Of a DNA stretch of 64,000 nt, positions 21,830 to 33,300 are shown piece by piece. The stretch is taken from positions 372,001-436,000 of the forward strand of contig JAPFFF010000053.1 in assembly GCA_039105265.1 (NCBI GenBank), read 5' to 3'. Every line of letters begins with the position of its first letter. Within the stretch, counting starts at the first letter, position 1. The notes beneath the pieces are model-generated. The model made no database searches, was not told the DNA's origin, and saw nothing but the letters and a program-made list of their open reading frames with translations. A program made the position numbers and the translations under genes. This stretch comes from Tritrichomonas musculus. Taxonomy: Eukaryota > Parabasalia > Tritrichomonadida > Tritrichomonadidae.

Positions 21830-22800
21830 TATATCCTCTAATAAATGATATCTATCTTGTTTCCATCAACTGCTTCTTGTAAAGTGATATTAAATGCCAC
21901 TTTTTAATATATTCTTTCTTCATTTTCATATAAAATTCAGCCAGCTCATCATAATGATTGCTATATGAATAATAGAATTCACTTTCATCATCAAAGCATG
22001 ATGGAAAATAAGAATAATTAATAATTTTGGAATTGCAAAATAGATGAAATTACTTCTTCTTTCTTTCTTTTTTTTCACAGTTCTCTGTTATCAAGATGTT
22101 TTCTATATATTTTACAATCTCGTTGTGATGACTTTTAATTGATTCACACCAAAAAGTTTCTTAATTGTCATTTGGTGGATTAATTTGATATGAAACAATA
22201 AGATGAATTAATTCAGCATTTCTAGATTGAACTGCATAAAGCCCCAATGATGGTTTTAATTCAACGTTATTCATTGTTAAATATTGAAAAATATGAATAG
22301 ATCCAAAGAAACCTAAATATTCAATCAATGTCATACTTTTGTTCTCAAAAACTGATGACTTCACTTGAGGAAAGTATTCAAGGAGAAAATGAAATGTCAT
22401 TTCGAATGAGTGAACAAATAAAAGTGTCATTTTCTCCTTCAATTCTCTTCTCTTCAAAACATTCAAAAATTTGTGAATCTTGCGAAATAAGTTATTGCTC
22501 AATATCTTTGACTTTTTCATCACCAAGGCTTTTTTTAATTTCTGGATAGAAGAATTAACAAAAATGGTTACCGTTTGTTTTTATTTTTAAACCAAGCTTC
22601 TCATAAATATCATCATCAATCGTAACGATTTCATTTTGGAAAAGAAAAAAAGAATTTTTATGTTGTTTCCGAAAATGTTGAATATATCACTATTTGAAAA
22701 GGTCTGTTTGATTTGTGCTTTATAATGGTGAATTACTTTGTAAAGTTTTTTGAAAAGAGATTCTTCGTTGTGACAACTGTTGGCGATATTTAATATGTAT
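21830..22800 (-). pseudogene. Decayed DUF3447/ankyrin gene
   Basis: The longest open piece (22161-22526) reads SMTLIEYLGFFGSIHIFQYL, then LGLYAVQSRNAELIHLIVSY, the DUF3447 signature seen intact at 4.4-5.6 kb. Upstream, at about 22.6-22.8 kb, the minus strand still shows a KILFLFQNEIVTIDDDIYEK-like stretch of the N-terminal region, in another frame. Frameshifts and stops separate the pieces, and there is no start codon. This is a host-family pseudogene. Confidence 0.7.
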
Positions 22801-22849
22801 TTTCCTCATATTAGCACCTTTAAATATAAAACCATATTTATTTGGAAAA

Positions 22850-23611
22850 CAATCTTTTTAGGATCAAAAACACTGATTTTGATCAAAACAAAAACAAATT
22901 GTTTTAACTTTCCATTCAGTTCTGAATTGTTAACTCTGTAATCAATATCTCCCCAGCGTTTGTAATCGTTCGAACCAACAATTCACCATAATTTTGGATA
23001 GTAACTACTCCTTGTTCCAATTTGTGGATGATATAAAATTGATAGTTTTATTCACAAAGTCAAATTTAGTCCTTCGTATTCAATCCTTCCATCACTCCAA
23101 CTAGGATTACTGATACAATAATTATTTGATCAATGAGATCATTGATGCTTAATTAAATTTGTTTTGTTTTTGGCTGTTTCAAGAAGTTTCAAAAAGGGGC
23201 ATCTTAGAGTGAAAATGTTAATTGACATTTCACTCTCAATTATTTCATCATCCAAATCATCATAAATGAATTTAATCATATTTGCTTCAAGCCAAAGAAG
23301 GAAGTGATGTATCACTGTTCCAACTTCTCCTTAGTTGACAAGTGACTCAAAGATTCCTTTTTCAATGCTTCTCTTTTATGACCTTAAAAGAAATTATGTG
23401 ATGTGAACAGATAAATACTCAATTAATAGAGAATGGAATTCTGTGCTTAATAATTAAATCACTTCTTCTTGGCATTTCATTTCATATCTCTTTTTGCAGT
23501 TAGGAATCATCGTTATTATTGAAAAGATTTCTTGTTGCGTCTGATTAGCCTCCTCTTCATCAACCGTCGATTTGATCTGTGTTTGAAGGATTTCCTCAAT
23601 TCTCCCCATAG
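22850..23611 (-). pseudogene. Decayed F5/8 type C protein gene
   Basis: A start-like segment at 23.61 kb (MGRIEEILQTQIKSTVDEEE, followed by ANQTQQEIFSIITMIPNC) is followed by a BACK-like piece (HHFLLWLEANMIKFIYDDLD) and by discoidin-domain pieces (SWSDGRIEYEGLNLTL; ELLVRTITNAGEILITE in one frame and GSNDYKRWGDIDYRVNNSEL in another). Several stops and frame changes break it. It is related to the intact gene at 918-2210. Confidence 0.6.
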
Positions 23612-23910
23612 TCTACTTTGCTAGTTATGGTTTGAGTTATTTTATAAGTCAATTTACTTCTTTTTAAAAATGCTGTTGTTTAATTAGTCAATTTTCATAT
23701 ACGTTTATCTTTTTTAATATTAAACGTTATTTAAGTCTTATAAACGGTATTATGATTTGTATTTATCTAATGTCACCTAAAATATACAACAAAATTCATG
23801 TACTTGTTTAAATCACAATTCTCACAATCAAATTTTAATTCTAAGTTGATTACCCTATATACTTTTTGAAATATCTATAAATAAATAATTAATTTTATAA
23901 ATAAAAAAAA

Positions 23911-23999
23911 GGATCAACTCAAATATAGTTAGTCTTTTCTGAGTCTTATTCAAAAAGTGGAAATCATTCAGAAAAGACTAACTATACTTTAGTTGATCC
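23911..23999. repeat. 89-bp hairpin (tiny inverted-repeat element)
   Basis: Arms of about 32 bp, from GGATCAACTCAAATATAGTT to AACTATACTTTAGTTGATCC, pair with two mismatches around a ~25-base loop that contains CAAAAAGTGG. It lies directly before the first A/T-only block. It could be a minimal MITE or a structured RNA site; no target duplication is clear. Confidence 0.7.
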
Positions 24000-24000
24000 A

Positions 24001-24512
24001 AAAAAATAATAAATTTATTTATTATTTAATTATTTAATTAAATAAATAAATAAATATTGATTAAATATTAATTAAATATTAATTAAATAATTAATTAAAT
24101 AATTGATTAAATAATAATTAATTAAATATTAATTAAATAATTAATTAAATATTAATTAAATAATTAATTAAATATTAATTAAATAATTAAATATTAATTA
24201 AATAATTAAATATTAATTAAATAATTAAATATTAATTAAATAATTAATTAAATATTAATTAAATAATTAATTAAATATTAATTAATTAAATTAATTAAAT
24301 ATTAATTAATTAAATTAATTAAATATTAATTAATTAAATTAATTAATAATTAATTAAATTAATTAATAATTAATTAAATTAATTAATAATTAATTAATTA
24401 AATAATAATGAATGAATTAATAAATAATAATTAAAAAAGTTAATAAAATAATAAAATAATTAATATATTATTTATTATTTATTATTTATTATTTATTATT
24501 TATTATTTATTT
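24001..24512. repeat. A/T-only low-complexity block 1
   Basis: About 500 bases with almost no G or C, built from TTAAT/ATTAA units drifting into ATTT repeats. It borders the hAT-like element and gives no coding sequence. Confidence 0.9.
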
Positions 24513-25198
24513 CAGGGTTGTGTATCGATCCTCTCCGGTAGCCGTTATTTTCCCGGTAAAATATCGATATTACCGGCTCTAACCGCCGGTAACGGTATTT
24601 ATCGATAAAAAACCGAAGTATCGATACAAAAGTGGAAAATTTGTATCAAACGTCAGGTTTTTTGCCAGTATTTTTCTCACAAAAATTAATATCGGATAAA
24701 ACTTTCATATTTTTTAATATTGTTGATTGTTGATTTGAAATATATTTATTTTAGGATTAATATTGTATATTATTGAATTAAATCATGTTGATTGTTGATT
24801 TGAAAGATGTTAATTTTAGAATTATCATTGTTTTTAATGATATATCTGATATCGTAAATTTTGAATTTTTCGTTGAAAATGATTATGAAGAGAATTCTGA
24901 AGAAGAAGAACAATAATTAATATTTTTTAGGTAATTTTCTATATTAAAAGTAAAAAATAATATTCAATTTATTTTTAATTTTCTTATTTATTGTTTATGA
25001 AAATAATATGGTAAAATACCGTATCGATACAGAAGAATGTTATCGTAAAATACTTTTTCAATAACCGCCGATACACAAAAAATACCGAAGCACTTTTGTA
25101 TCGATACCAAAAAATACCGAGCAAAAAAATATCGATATTTACCGAATACCGATACATTTCCGGTAACCGGTATTTAGTCGTATCGATAAACAACGCTG
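24513..25198. mobile_element. hAT-like non-autonomous element, 686 bp
   Basis: Starts CAGGGTTGTGTATCGAT and ends ATCGATAAACAACGCTG, inverted copies with two mismatches and the CAG...CTG ends usual for hAT elements. It is flanked by the 8-bp duplication ATTTATTT (24505-24512 and 25199-25206), although the surrounding repeat weakens that evidence. Both subterminal regions are crowded with TATCGATA and CCGGTA motifs, likely transposase-binding repeats. A short acidic coding-like remnant (FFVENDYEENSEEEEQ) precedes 24915, possibly a trace of the parent transposase. Confidence 0.75.
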
Positions 25199-25238
25199 AT
25201 TTATTTATTTATTTATTAATTATTTATTTATTTATTAA

Positions 25239-26464
25239 TTGGGTGGAATCCAAAAGCACCCGGGTGCTAAAATATTTCCCACCCCATTCAAAAAGTGGGA
25301 ATTTATCATGACCATTATATTTTCACCACTAAACAGTTTTTTTTTTAAATGAGTAAAAAAGATAACGAGAAAAACATTTATATAAACAAAATCAGCTGAT
25401 TAAATGTTTGAAAATTTTATTCATCTAATGTAGAGCATCTTCTTCTTTATCTGTATAGAATCGTCATCATCATCTGTATAGAATCGTCGTCATCATCAGT
25501 GGAGCTTCTTCTTCTTCATCAGTAGAGCTTCTTCTTCATCAGTGGAGCTTCTTATTCTTCATCTGTAGAGAATTGTCATCATCTGTAGAGAATAGTCGTC
25601 ATTATCAGTAGAGCATCTTCTTCTTCATCTGTAGAGAATCGTCATCATCTGTATAGGATAGTCGTCATCATCTGTATAGGATAGTCGTCATCCTCTGTAG
25701 AACTTCTTCTTCTTCATCTGTGTAGAATTGTCGTCATCATCTGTATAGCATCTTCTTCTTCATCTGTAGAGAATTGTCATCATCTGTAGAACTTCTTCAT
25801 CTGTAGAGAATTGTCATCATCTGTAGAGGATAGTCGTCATCATCTGTATAGAATTGTCGTCATCATCTGTAGAGCATCTTCTTCTTCATCTGTAGAGAAT
25901 CGTCATCATCTGTATAGGATAGTCGTCATCCTCTGTAGAACTTCTTCTTCTTCATCTGTATAGAATTGTCGTCATCATCTGTATAGCATCTTCTTCTTCA
26001 TCTGTAGAGCATCTTCTTCTTTATCTGTAGAGCATCTTCTTCTTCATCTGTAGAGAATCGTCATCATCTGTATAAAATAGTCGTCATCGTCTGCAGAACT
26101 TCTTCTTCTTCATCTGTAGAGAATTGTCATCATCTGTATAAAATAGTCGTCATCGTCTGCAGAACATCTTCTTTTTCATCTGTAGAGCATCTTCTTCTTC
26201 ATCTGTAGAGAATCGTCAACACCTGTAGAGAACAGTCGTCATCATCAGTAGAGCATCTTCTTCTTTATCTGTAGAGCATCTTCTTCTTCATCTGTAGAGA
26301 ATTGACGTCATCAACTGTAAAGAAAAGCTCCTATTGCTAATATAATTTAATTAACCGCGGCTTTTTAAGCCATTTTACACCTTAAAAAAATAAGATATGA
26401 TAACTTTTTGAATGAGGGGTGGGGAAATGTTTTTAGCATCCAGGTGCCCTAGGCCATTTTTCTC

Positions 26465-26465
<1 letters not shown>
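25239..26465. mobile_element. Imperfect-TIR element carrying an internal minisatellite
   Basis: The left end (GGGTGGAATCCAAAAGCACC, then GGGTGCTAAAATATTTCCCA) and the inverted right end (ending near GTGCCCTAGGCCATTTTTC) are similar over about 50 bp. An inverted, shorter copy lies at 28,770-29,104. The interior is mostly the repeat array at 25,430-26,320. No transposase frame is visible and the target duplication is not clear. Confidence 0.6.
25430..26320. repeat. Minisatellite of CTTCTTCATCTGTAGAG-type units
   Basis: Irregular units alternate CATCTTCTTCTTCATCTGTA and GAGAATCGTCATCATCTGTA types, with variants GTATAGGATAGTCGTC. Unit length and order vary, so this is an evolved array and not a homogeneous one. 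The plus strand is pyrimidine-rich. A few units are preserved in the copy at 28.77-28.92 kb. Confidence 0.85.
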
Positions 26466-26496
<31 letters not shown>

Positions 26497-26512
26497 AATT
26501 ATTTATTAATTA

Positions 26513-27366
26513 CACCTTTTCTGGGGAGATAACGATAAATTTCAAAAAGTTAATGAAAAATTTCACTTTCTTAGCGAAAAATTTTTATATTTTAATGAAA
26601 AATTTCACTTTCTGAACGAAAAATTTTTCTTTAATAGCCAAAAAATAAAAATCAGGATATATTGCATAAACTTATTTCAAATAGTAACGCATCAATGCCT
26701 TCATTAAAAACAAATTTTAATTTTGTTGGGTTGTTTAATTGATTGGTCCAAATTTTTGCAAATATAAAATTAGTAATTGAATTAAACTAAATGATACTAA
26801 TTAGCATCATATTTCGCTTTTCGAATATTTTTGATTTACATGTAGAAATGTAAAAAGTGTTGTTAGCTCTTTCTTTTTTGTTTAATATGTCAATTTAAAA
26901 TCTATTGAATTTTTTAAAAACTCACAACTTGAATCTATTTTTTTTTTATAGTCATTTGTTAAAGAACATTTTATAGTACCTTTTGGAGCAACATTTACTA
27001 AACCAATTTCTACTTCATATCGATCATTTTTAAAAAAAAATCAATTTGGAGTTTAAAAATATTATTGTTGAATTGATCATTATCCATAATAAAATTTGAA
27101 TGTATTTTCGTTTTCAAGTCATCTAAAATATCATCTTCAGAATATCCATAATATTCATTTTCTTCATTTTGGCTATTTTGGTCAGAATCCATTAATAAAT
27201 GTGATTAATATTATATAAAAAATGAAATTTTAAAGAAATTCAAATTTAAAATAGTTATTTCGTTAATAAAATAAAATTTTTCGTTATCTTATTAGATTTT
27301 TTCGTTAACCATTTAAAATTTTTCGCTAACTTTTTGAAATTAATCGTTATCTCCCCAGAAATGGTG
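26513..27366. mobile_element. TIR element, 854 bp, TA target, with internal coding remnant
   Basis: Inverted ends CACCTTTTCTGGGGAGATAA and TTATCTCCCCAGAAATGGTG (two mismatches) continue to pair for about 70 bp and are flanked by TA at 26511-12 and 27367-68. Subterminal regions repeat a CGAAAAATTTTT-like motif several times in each arm. The interior holds a minus-strand coding remnant (26,880-27,192). Confidence 0.75.
26880..27192 (-). pseudogene. Small acidic protein remnant inside the TIR element
   Basis: The frame starts at ATG 27190-27192 (MDSDQNSQNEENEYYGYSED) and continues for 60 codons; after a homopolymer of nine T (27031-27039 region) the next frame continues with YEVEIGLVNVAPKGTIKCSL and TNDYKKKIDSSCEF to a stop near 26.89 kb. 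A one-base slip in the homopolymer would explain the split. The family is not recognised; it may be a gene piece captured by the element or the remnant of the element's own protein. Confidence 0.4.
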
Positions 27367-27368
27367 TA

Positions 27369-27849
27369 ATTATTTAATTATTTATTAATTATTTAATTAT
27401 TTATTATTTATTTTATTATTTATTAATTATTTAATTAATTATTTAATTAATTATTTAATTATTAATTAATTATTTTATTATTTAATTAATTAATTTATTA
27501 TTTAATTAATTATTTATTTAATTATTAATTAATTAATTATTAATTATTTAATTATTTAATTAATTATTTCATTATTAATTAATTATTATTTATTTATTAA
27601 TTAATTAATTAAGTATTAATTAATTATTTTATTATTTAATTAATTATTTTATTATTTAATTAATTATTTTATTATTTAATTAATTATTTTATTATTTAAT
27701 TAATTATTTTATTATTTAATTAATTATTTTATTATTTAATTAATTATTTTATTATTTAATTAATTATTTAATTATTATTTAATTATTTATTTATTTATTT
27801 AAATAATAAATTATTAATTAATTTATTATTTATTTATTGATTTATTTAA
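27369..27849. repeat. A/T-only low-complexity block 2
   Basis: TTAAT/TTATT-based sequence almost without G or C, including about eight tandem copies of a TTTTATTATTTAATTAATTA-type unit of about 20 bp at 27.62-27.77 kb. Confidence 0.9.
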
Positions 27850-27851
27850 TA

Positions 27852-28332
27852 GACCTTTTTATAAAAAAAAAATCTCGATAAAAAAAGTGTGCTTTTCAAA
27901 TACAAAATAACTTTTTTATGAAAACAGTTTTTTTAATTAAAATGTATATTTGTTTTCTGACATTTGAATTTTAATAAAAAACAAACTTTTTCAATAAAAA
28001 AATAAGTTTGATAAAAACTTTTTGAGTGTTTTAGAGTCAAGCAATTTCATGAGTTTTAAATTGAAAATATATTACAAGATCTAAAACATGAATACATATT
28101 AAAGAAAAGTTTATATTTAATGTCATAATAACAGATTCTGTGATGAAAAAACACAACATTTTCAAATGGGCTCAAATCTTCCTTTTTATTAAAAAAGTAC
28201 TTTTTTTATTGAAAAAATAACTTCATAAAGAAGTACAAGTTTTTATAAAGAAAAAAAGTTTTATAGAAAGATTTTTTATTATTGAAAACCTCATTTTTTT
28301 TTTCTCGAATTATTTTTTTTTATAAAAAGGTC
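27852..28332. mobile_element. TIR element, 481 bp, TA target
   Basis: Ends GACCTTTTTATAAAA and TTTTATAAAAAGGTC are perfect inverted copies flanked by TA (27850-51 and 28333-34). The interior is AT-rich without coding capacity. A further copy of the end occurs at 28,735. Confidence 0.75.
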
Positions 28333-28734
28333 TATTAAAAAGATAAACGTTTTCCAAAATTGAATATATATTATATATATAGACTCGATTTGAAAAAAGT
28401 GCATTTTTTTAAATTGCCTTTTTTTCATCATTCGCCTGTAAGGGTGTACGTACAAATCAATTATATTTTGAAAGAAATAAAATGCCATTTATTCATAGAT
28501 TGATAATATATTAAAAAAAGATACTTTTATGCATCATTATTGCATTTTAATTCAAAATTATTTTTCGAAAATATTTATCTTCCTATAAAAAAAATTGTTT
28601 TTTGATCGTTTAGGACAAATATTATCTATTTTGACCTAAACTTTTTCATAATTTTGAAGTGTTGAAAGATACATTCTATGAGTTTATTCAATGTTGAATG
28701 TGAGTATAAAAAAATTTATTTTTCATATATATTA

Positions 28735-28769
28735 GACCTTTTTATAAAAACAATAATCGAAACAAATAA
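28735..28769. mobile_element. Single end of the GACCTTTTTAT element
   Basis: TAGACCTTTTTATAAAA matches the terminus of the element at 27,852 and continues with a related TCGA-containing subterminal sequence. It breaks off where the minisatellite-element copy begins, so it was probably truncated by that insertion. Confidence 0.45.
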
Positions 28770-29104
28770 GAAGAAGAAGAAGAAGCTCTACTGATGATGA
28801 CGACTATTCTATACAGATGAAGAAGAAGATGCTCCACTGATGATGACGACGACGAATTATCTACAGATGATGGCGACGATTTTATACAGATAAAAAAGAA
28901 GATGCTCTATATTAGATGAATAAAATTTTCAAACATTTAATCAGCTGATTTTGTTTATATAAATTTTTTTTTCTCTTTATCTTTTTTACTCATTTAAAAA
29001 AAAACTGTTTAATGGTGAAAATATAATGGTCATGATAAATTTCAACTTTTTGAATGGGGGTGGGGAAATATTCTAGCGTCCGGGTACTTTTGGATTCCAC
29101 CCTT
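28770..29104 (-). mobile_element. Truncated inverted copy of the minisatellite-bearing element
   Basis: Read on the minus strand it starts with GGGTGGAATCCAAAAGTACC and follows the left part of the 25,239 element closely, through the AATCAGCTGATTAAATGTTT segment, before ending in a few GAA/GAT-rich units. The right end of the element is missing. Confidence 0.7.
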
Positions 29105-29640
29105 AAATAATTAATTAAATAATAAAATAATTAATAATTAAACTTATTCCTAATTATTAAAAACTATTCATTATTAATTAATTATTAATTAATTAAATAA
29201 CACAATAATTAATTAATAATTAATTAATTAATAAAATAATTAATTAATTAATAAAATAATTAATTAATTAATAAAATAATTATTTAATAAAATAATTAAA
29301 TAATAAAATAATTAATTAATTAATTAATTAAATAATAAAATAATTAATTAATTAATTAATTAATTAATAATTAATTAATAAAATAATTAATTAATAAAAA
29401 AATAATTAATTATTAATTAATTGATAATTAATTAATTAATAATTAAATAATTAATAATTAAATAAATAATTAAATAATTAATAATTAAATAATTAATAAT
29501 TAATTAATTAATAATTAATAATTAATAATTAATAATTAAATAATTAATAATTAAATAATTAAATAATTAATAATTAATAATTAAATAATTAAATAATAAT
29601 TTATTGATAAATAATTAATTAATTAATTAATTAAAATAAA
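29105..29640. repeat. A/T-only low-complexity block 3
   Basis: AATTAATTA-based DNA with long self-complementary runs and practically no G or C. Like blocks 1 and 2 it adjoins an inserted element. Confidence 0.9.
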
Positions 29641-29874
29641 CAAATTTTGATAGTGGTCCCTTAAAAACTATTCAATATTTAATGGTGAAAAAAAATGATC
29701 GTAATGGTAAAATTTTAGAATTTTGAACTTATTCCTAAATTATAATCATTGAATCTTATTTTCTATGAATTTTTTCAATATTGAAATGTTTACAAAAAAA
29801 AATGATAGTTGTTTTTTAAGGGTAAAGTTGGATTTTCTAAATTTTGAGTAGTTTATTTATTGAAAAAGTTCAAA

Positions 29875-30000
29875 ATCATTAATAAAGTGAACTTATCAAT
29901 TGAATCTTTTCTGATAATTTTAGATAGCTTTGAGATGTTTTCAATTTTTCTTCTTCTTTTAAAAGAGTTATTCTTGTGAAAAAAACTACAATATCTTCAA
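29875..30000 (-). pseudogene. Fragment of a DUF3447 ankyrin gene
   Basis: The DNA closely matches 4,955-5,035 of the ankyrin gene (AATTGAATCTTTTCTGATAA and following bases). It is only a short piece, without a start or continuation. Confidence 0.6.
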
Positions 30001-30045
30001 AATTGCTTAATAAAATGCAAATTTTTTTGACATAATTTTGACAAA

Positions 30046-30300
30046 GACTTATTTTGGAAAAATGAGTTCTGAAGCATTCGTAGATAAAATGAAAAGTATT
30101 CAACATTTCCTTCTGGAATTTCTTGGTGATGAATCAGATGCAGAAGGCAAATATGAAAATTTCATTAATCTTATCTCAGCTCATAAAATAATTAATGATA
30201 GATATGAATTCAAAGCATTATTACAGTTAATAAACAGCATTTGAAACGATCATCACCGTGAATATCTCATTAGAAAAGTTAAAGAAGACATAAATAATTT
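30046..30300 (+). pseudogene. N-terminal fragment of a DUF3447 ankyrin gene
   Basis: Starts with a plausible ATG (MSSEAFVDKMKSIQHFLLEF, then LGDESDAEGKYENF, INLISAHKIINDRYEFKALL, QLINSI), the usual N-terminus of these trichomonad ankyrin proteins, followed by a stop and by the NDHHR motif that normally continues it. It is truncated soon afterwards, close to where the Polinton fossil begins. It lies opposite in orientation to the 29,875 fragment. Confidence 0.55.
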
Positions 30301-30319
30301 TAAAAATAATTTAGCTATA

Positions 30320-33300
30320 TGGATATCAGATGCTATCATCGATATGGTTTGTGATGGATATGAAAGTTATGAGAATATGTACTGGTTTGCTAAAGGGCAA
30401 AAAGTAAAAAAGAGCAAGAACTTGCTGAAAAAAAAGTCATTGATGATTTGATACAAATCGGTGAACAACTAAAAATACATCATATTAAAATACATCATGC
30501 ACCAAACCATTTGAAACCACATAAACAATATATCGATAGTGATAAATATAAGAGAAAAAAAGATGATAAATCTTTTAAAAAATTTGATAGAAATAGCTAT
30601 AAAGTTCATGAAGATAAAGATAAGAGTGATAGGGCTTCAAAGTTTGATCGTTTGATGCATCAAAAGAGATTAATCAATGATGGATTCAATAAAAAAATCA
30701 TACTAAAAATATCCATGAATTCCGAAAATCTCAAAAGCATGTTGATGTAGAAGCCTATGCATTTTTCTATATTTCCCAAAAAAGACAATGAAATTAATAA
30801 GATGGCGTTTAAAGAATGGAAAGATAATAAAAGTAAACAAAAACAAATCGTTGAAAATATCATGGAAAGATTAGAGCTTAATTCATACAATTGGGAAATA
30901 GATTTTGAAACATCTAATAATGAAGGAAGAAGATTGTTATTTCTGAGATTGAAAGAGTTCTTTGTAAAACAATAGCGAAATTACCAAAAAAACAGATGTA
31001 TAAAATTCAATTCACAGTTTGTAAACGATGGGTAAAGAAACCATTAACACCAGAAATTTCCAATAAACTTTTGAACAACTTTACGGTAGAAAACTTTGTA
31101 TTTGACATTGATAGCAATACACCAGAGTATTTTTATGAGAAAGGTGGAGAAGAATTACCCGTATGGTCATTATTTGCAGTACTTAAGTTCTGGCTATATG
31201 AAAAGTATGAAGGTAATAATGATAGAGGTGGTTCATTTTTCCAATACCAACAAAGAAACAGTGGCAAAAAGAGTAGTTGAATATTTCAAGAAATTACAAA
31301 TACTTGATTCATTGGTAAATAATAAATGTAAGCAGAGAGAAGAATTAGATGATTGCTGTTTTGTATATGCGTTGGGACAAACCGGATGATTTGATAAAGT
31401 TACGTTGGACAAGATATGTTTGAGGATTCAGCATAGGTACTTATCTCATAGTTCAATTAATGAATTGTGCATGGAATTCCTTATACATATCAAGTTGATA
31501 TACATTGATGAATATGCCAATGGTAATAATAATAAGAATTCATAAATGTTACATTGGTGTTGATGAAGCTGAACCATCAAGAACTCATCACTTGAAAATA
31601 TTTCAGAAGCTATATTTCATTGGAGAGGTAACCGAATTCAGCACATATTATATTAAACATTTGAGTGAGTGTGATGATGATAAATATAATGAAGAATGGC
31701 TTGTTGATCATTGGAGAAATGGCCGTACATGTATAAATATATTTTTTTTATGAGGTCATTAAACAATCAAGCTGGTTTGGTTATATCATAACTACCAATG
31801 CGAACCAGTGGAGGCATGCCATTAGGTTGAACCAATACACTAATAACTGAATCATATAAGAGACATAAAAGTGGAATGGTATCAACTTGTTTAGCAAATT
31901 CATTTTCAGCATCTTGTGTAACATTGATTTCAAAGTTGATTGGTGATAATGATGTGAGCCCTTGTTGGAATGTATTATCTGTTTCAGTAGGGAGACCAAT
32001 AAAGAATGATATCTTGTCTCCTGAGTATGTACCTAATGAATGGGTGTGACTTAGCCTGTTGGCTAATGATTTAACAACATCATTATTAAAACATGTTTGC
32101 TCTCCATTCATGTTCATAGAATTTTGTCAATACTCAAGGAATTCAGGATAATCTCCAGTTGTACCAAATGGTCTAGCAGGGATGTTGCCATACCTACCAG
32201 CATTAATATAGAATGATTTAAATAATGGATTCTTAAAAATTGTCTTGTAATTATTATGAATTGGGAATAGACAAAATATACTATCAACAAACCTTGGAGT
32301 AACTGTACATGTAGTTTTATAATTTGGATTCTTTAATGGATTAGTTGTAGTGTATACAGATAATGTTTGAGTAGGGAATGTTAATGGGTGTACTGGGTCA
32401 CTGTATCTTTGAACCAATGAATTATAAACACTCTCACTAATTCTAAAGCATGGGATGATACTTAAGCAATCTTCAACAACATAACTTTCTACCTCACTAA
32501 ATACTGACTCAGCTTTGATTGTATGGACGTTTTGATTGGTTGCAAACTTTGTCCAGCATTTAAATGGATTGCCTATTTGAGTAAATTCTGTAGTGACTTT
32601 TTCTAAATTATATGCTGAAAATGTATGAAGGTTAGTTTTTAATGATTTAGAAGGTCCACATGGACAGTATACCATGCCTGCACATGAAATGTATAACCTT
32701 AATTCTATCTTGCCACAGAATGCTGGGAGATATTTAATATTGTATAATGGCAGAAACCTTCTCAAGTCAATCTTTAAATATATTTTTCCTGTGGCAGTTT
32801 GTGTACCATCATTATTTTCATCTTCCCATGATATAAGAAAACCATTACAATAACTTCCTTCCTTATAGTTCCATACATCTTTATGCCTAGTTTTGGAATA
32901 AACATCAGCCCTCTTAGTAGTTTCATTAGTTCAACAGGATGTTAGGAATGACTCCTCGCATCCATAATTTTGTGTATATATTGTAATACCATTAGCTACA
33001 ATTTCATATTTTTCTATAGCATCTCTAGCATCTTTAAATCCATACCATATTGAAATCATTACCATCAACCTTTGGTCTTAAATCCTTTGCTCATTGATAC
33101 TGTCACCTTCATGGTAGCTTTGATGAATCCATTATATAAATCAGCAGTGTTGTGTGTATTTGGTGATATGATGACACTGGTATAGGAACCCTTTTGAATT
33201 GGAGGCGATAGGGCATAACTTGTCTGGGGATTGATCGAATATGGTTTATTAGTATCACTCATAGCAATACAATTATCAACAACATCAAAGTAGGAGGCTA

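Noticed and set aside
25430-26320. Repeat array as CRISPR or as a coding repeat
   Set aside because: Units vary in length and order, no unique spacers of fixed size exist, and no frame stays open.
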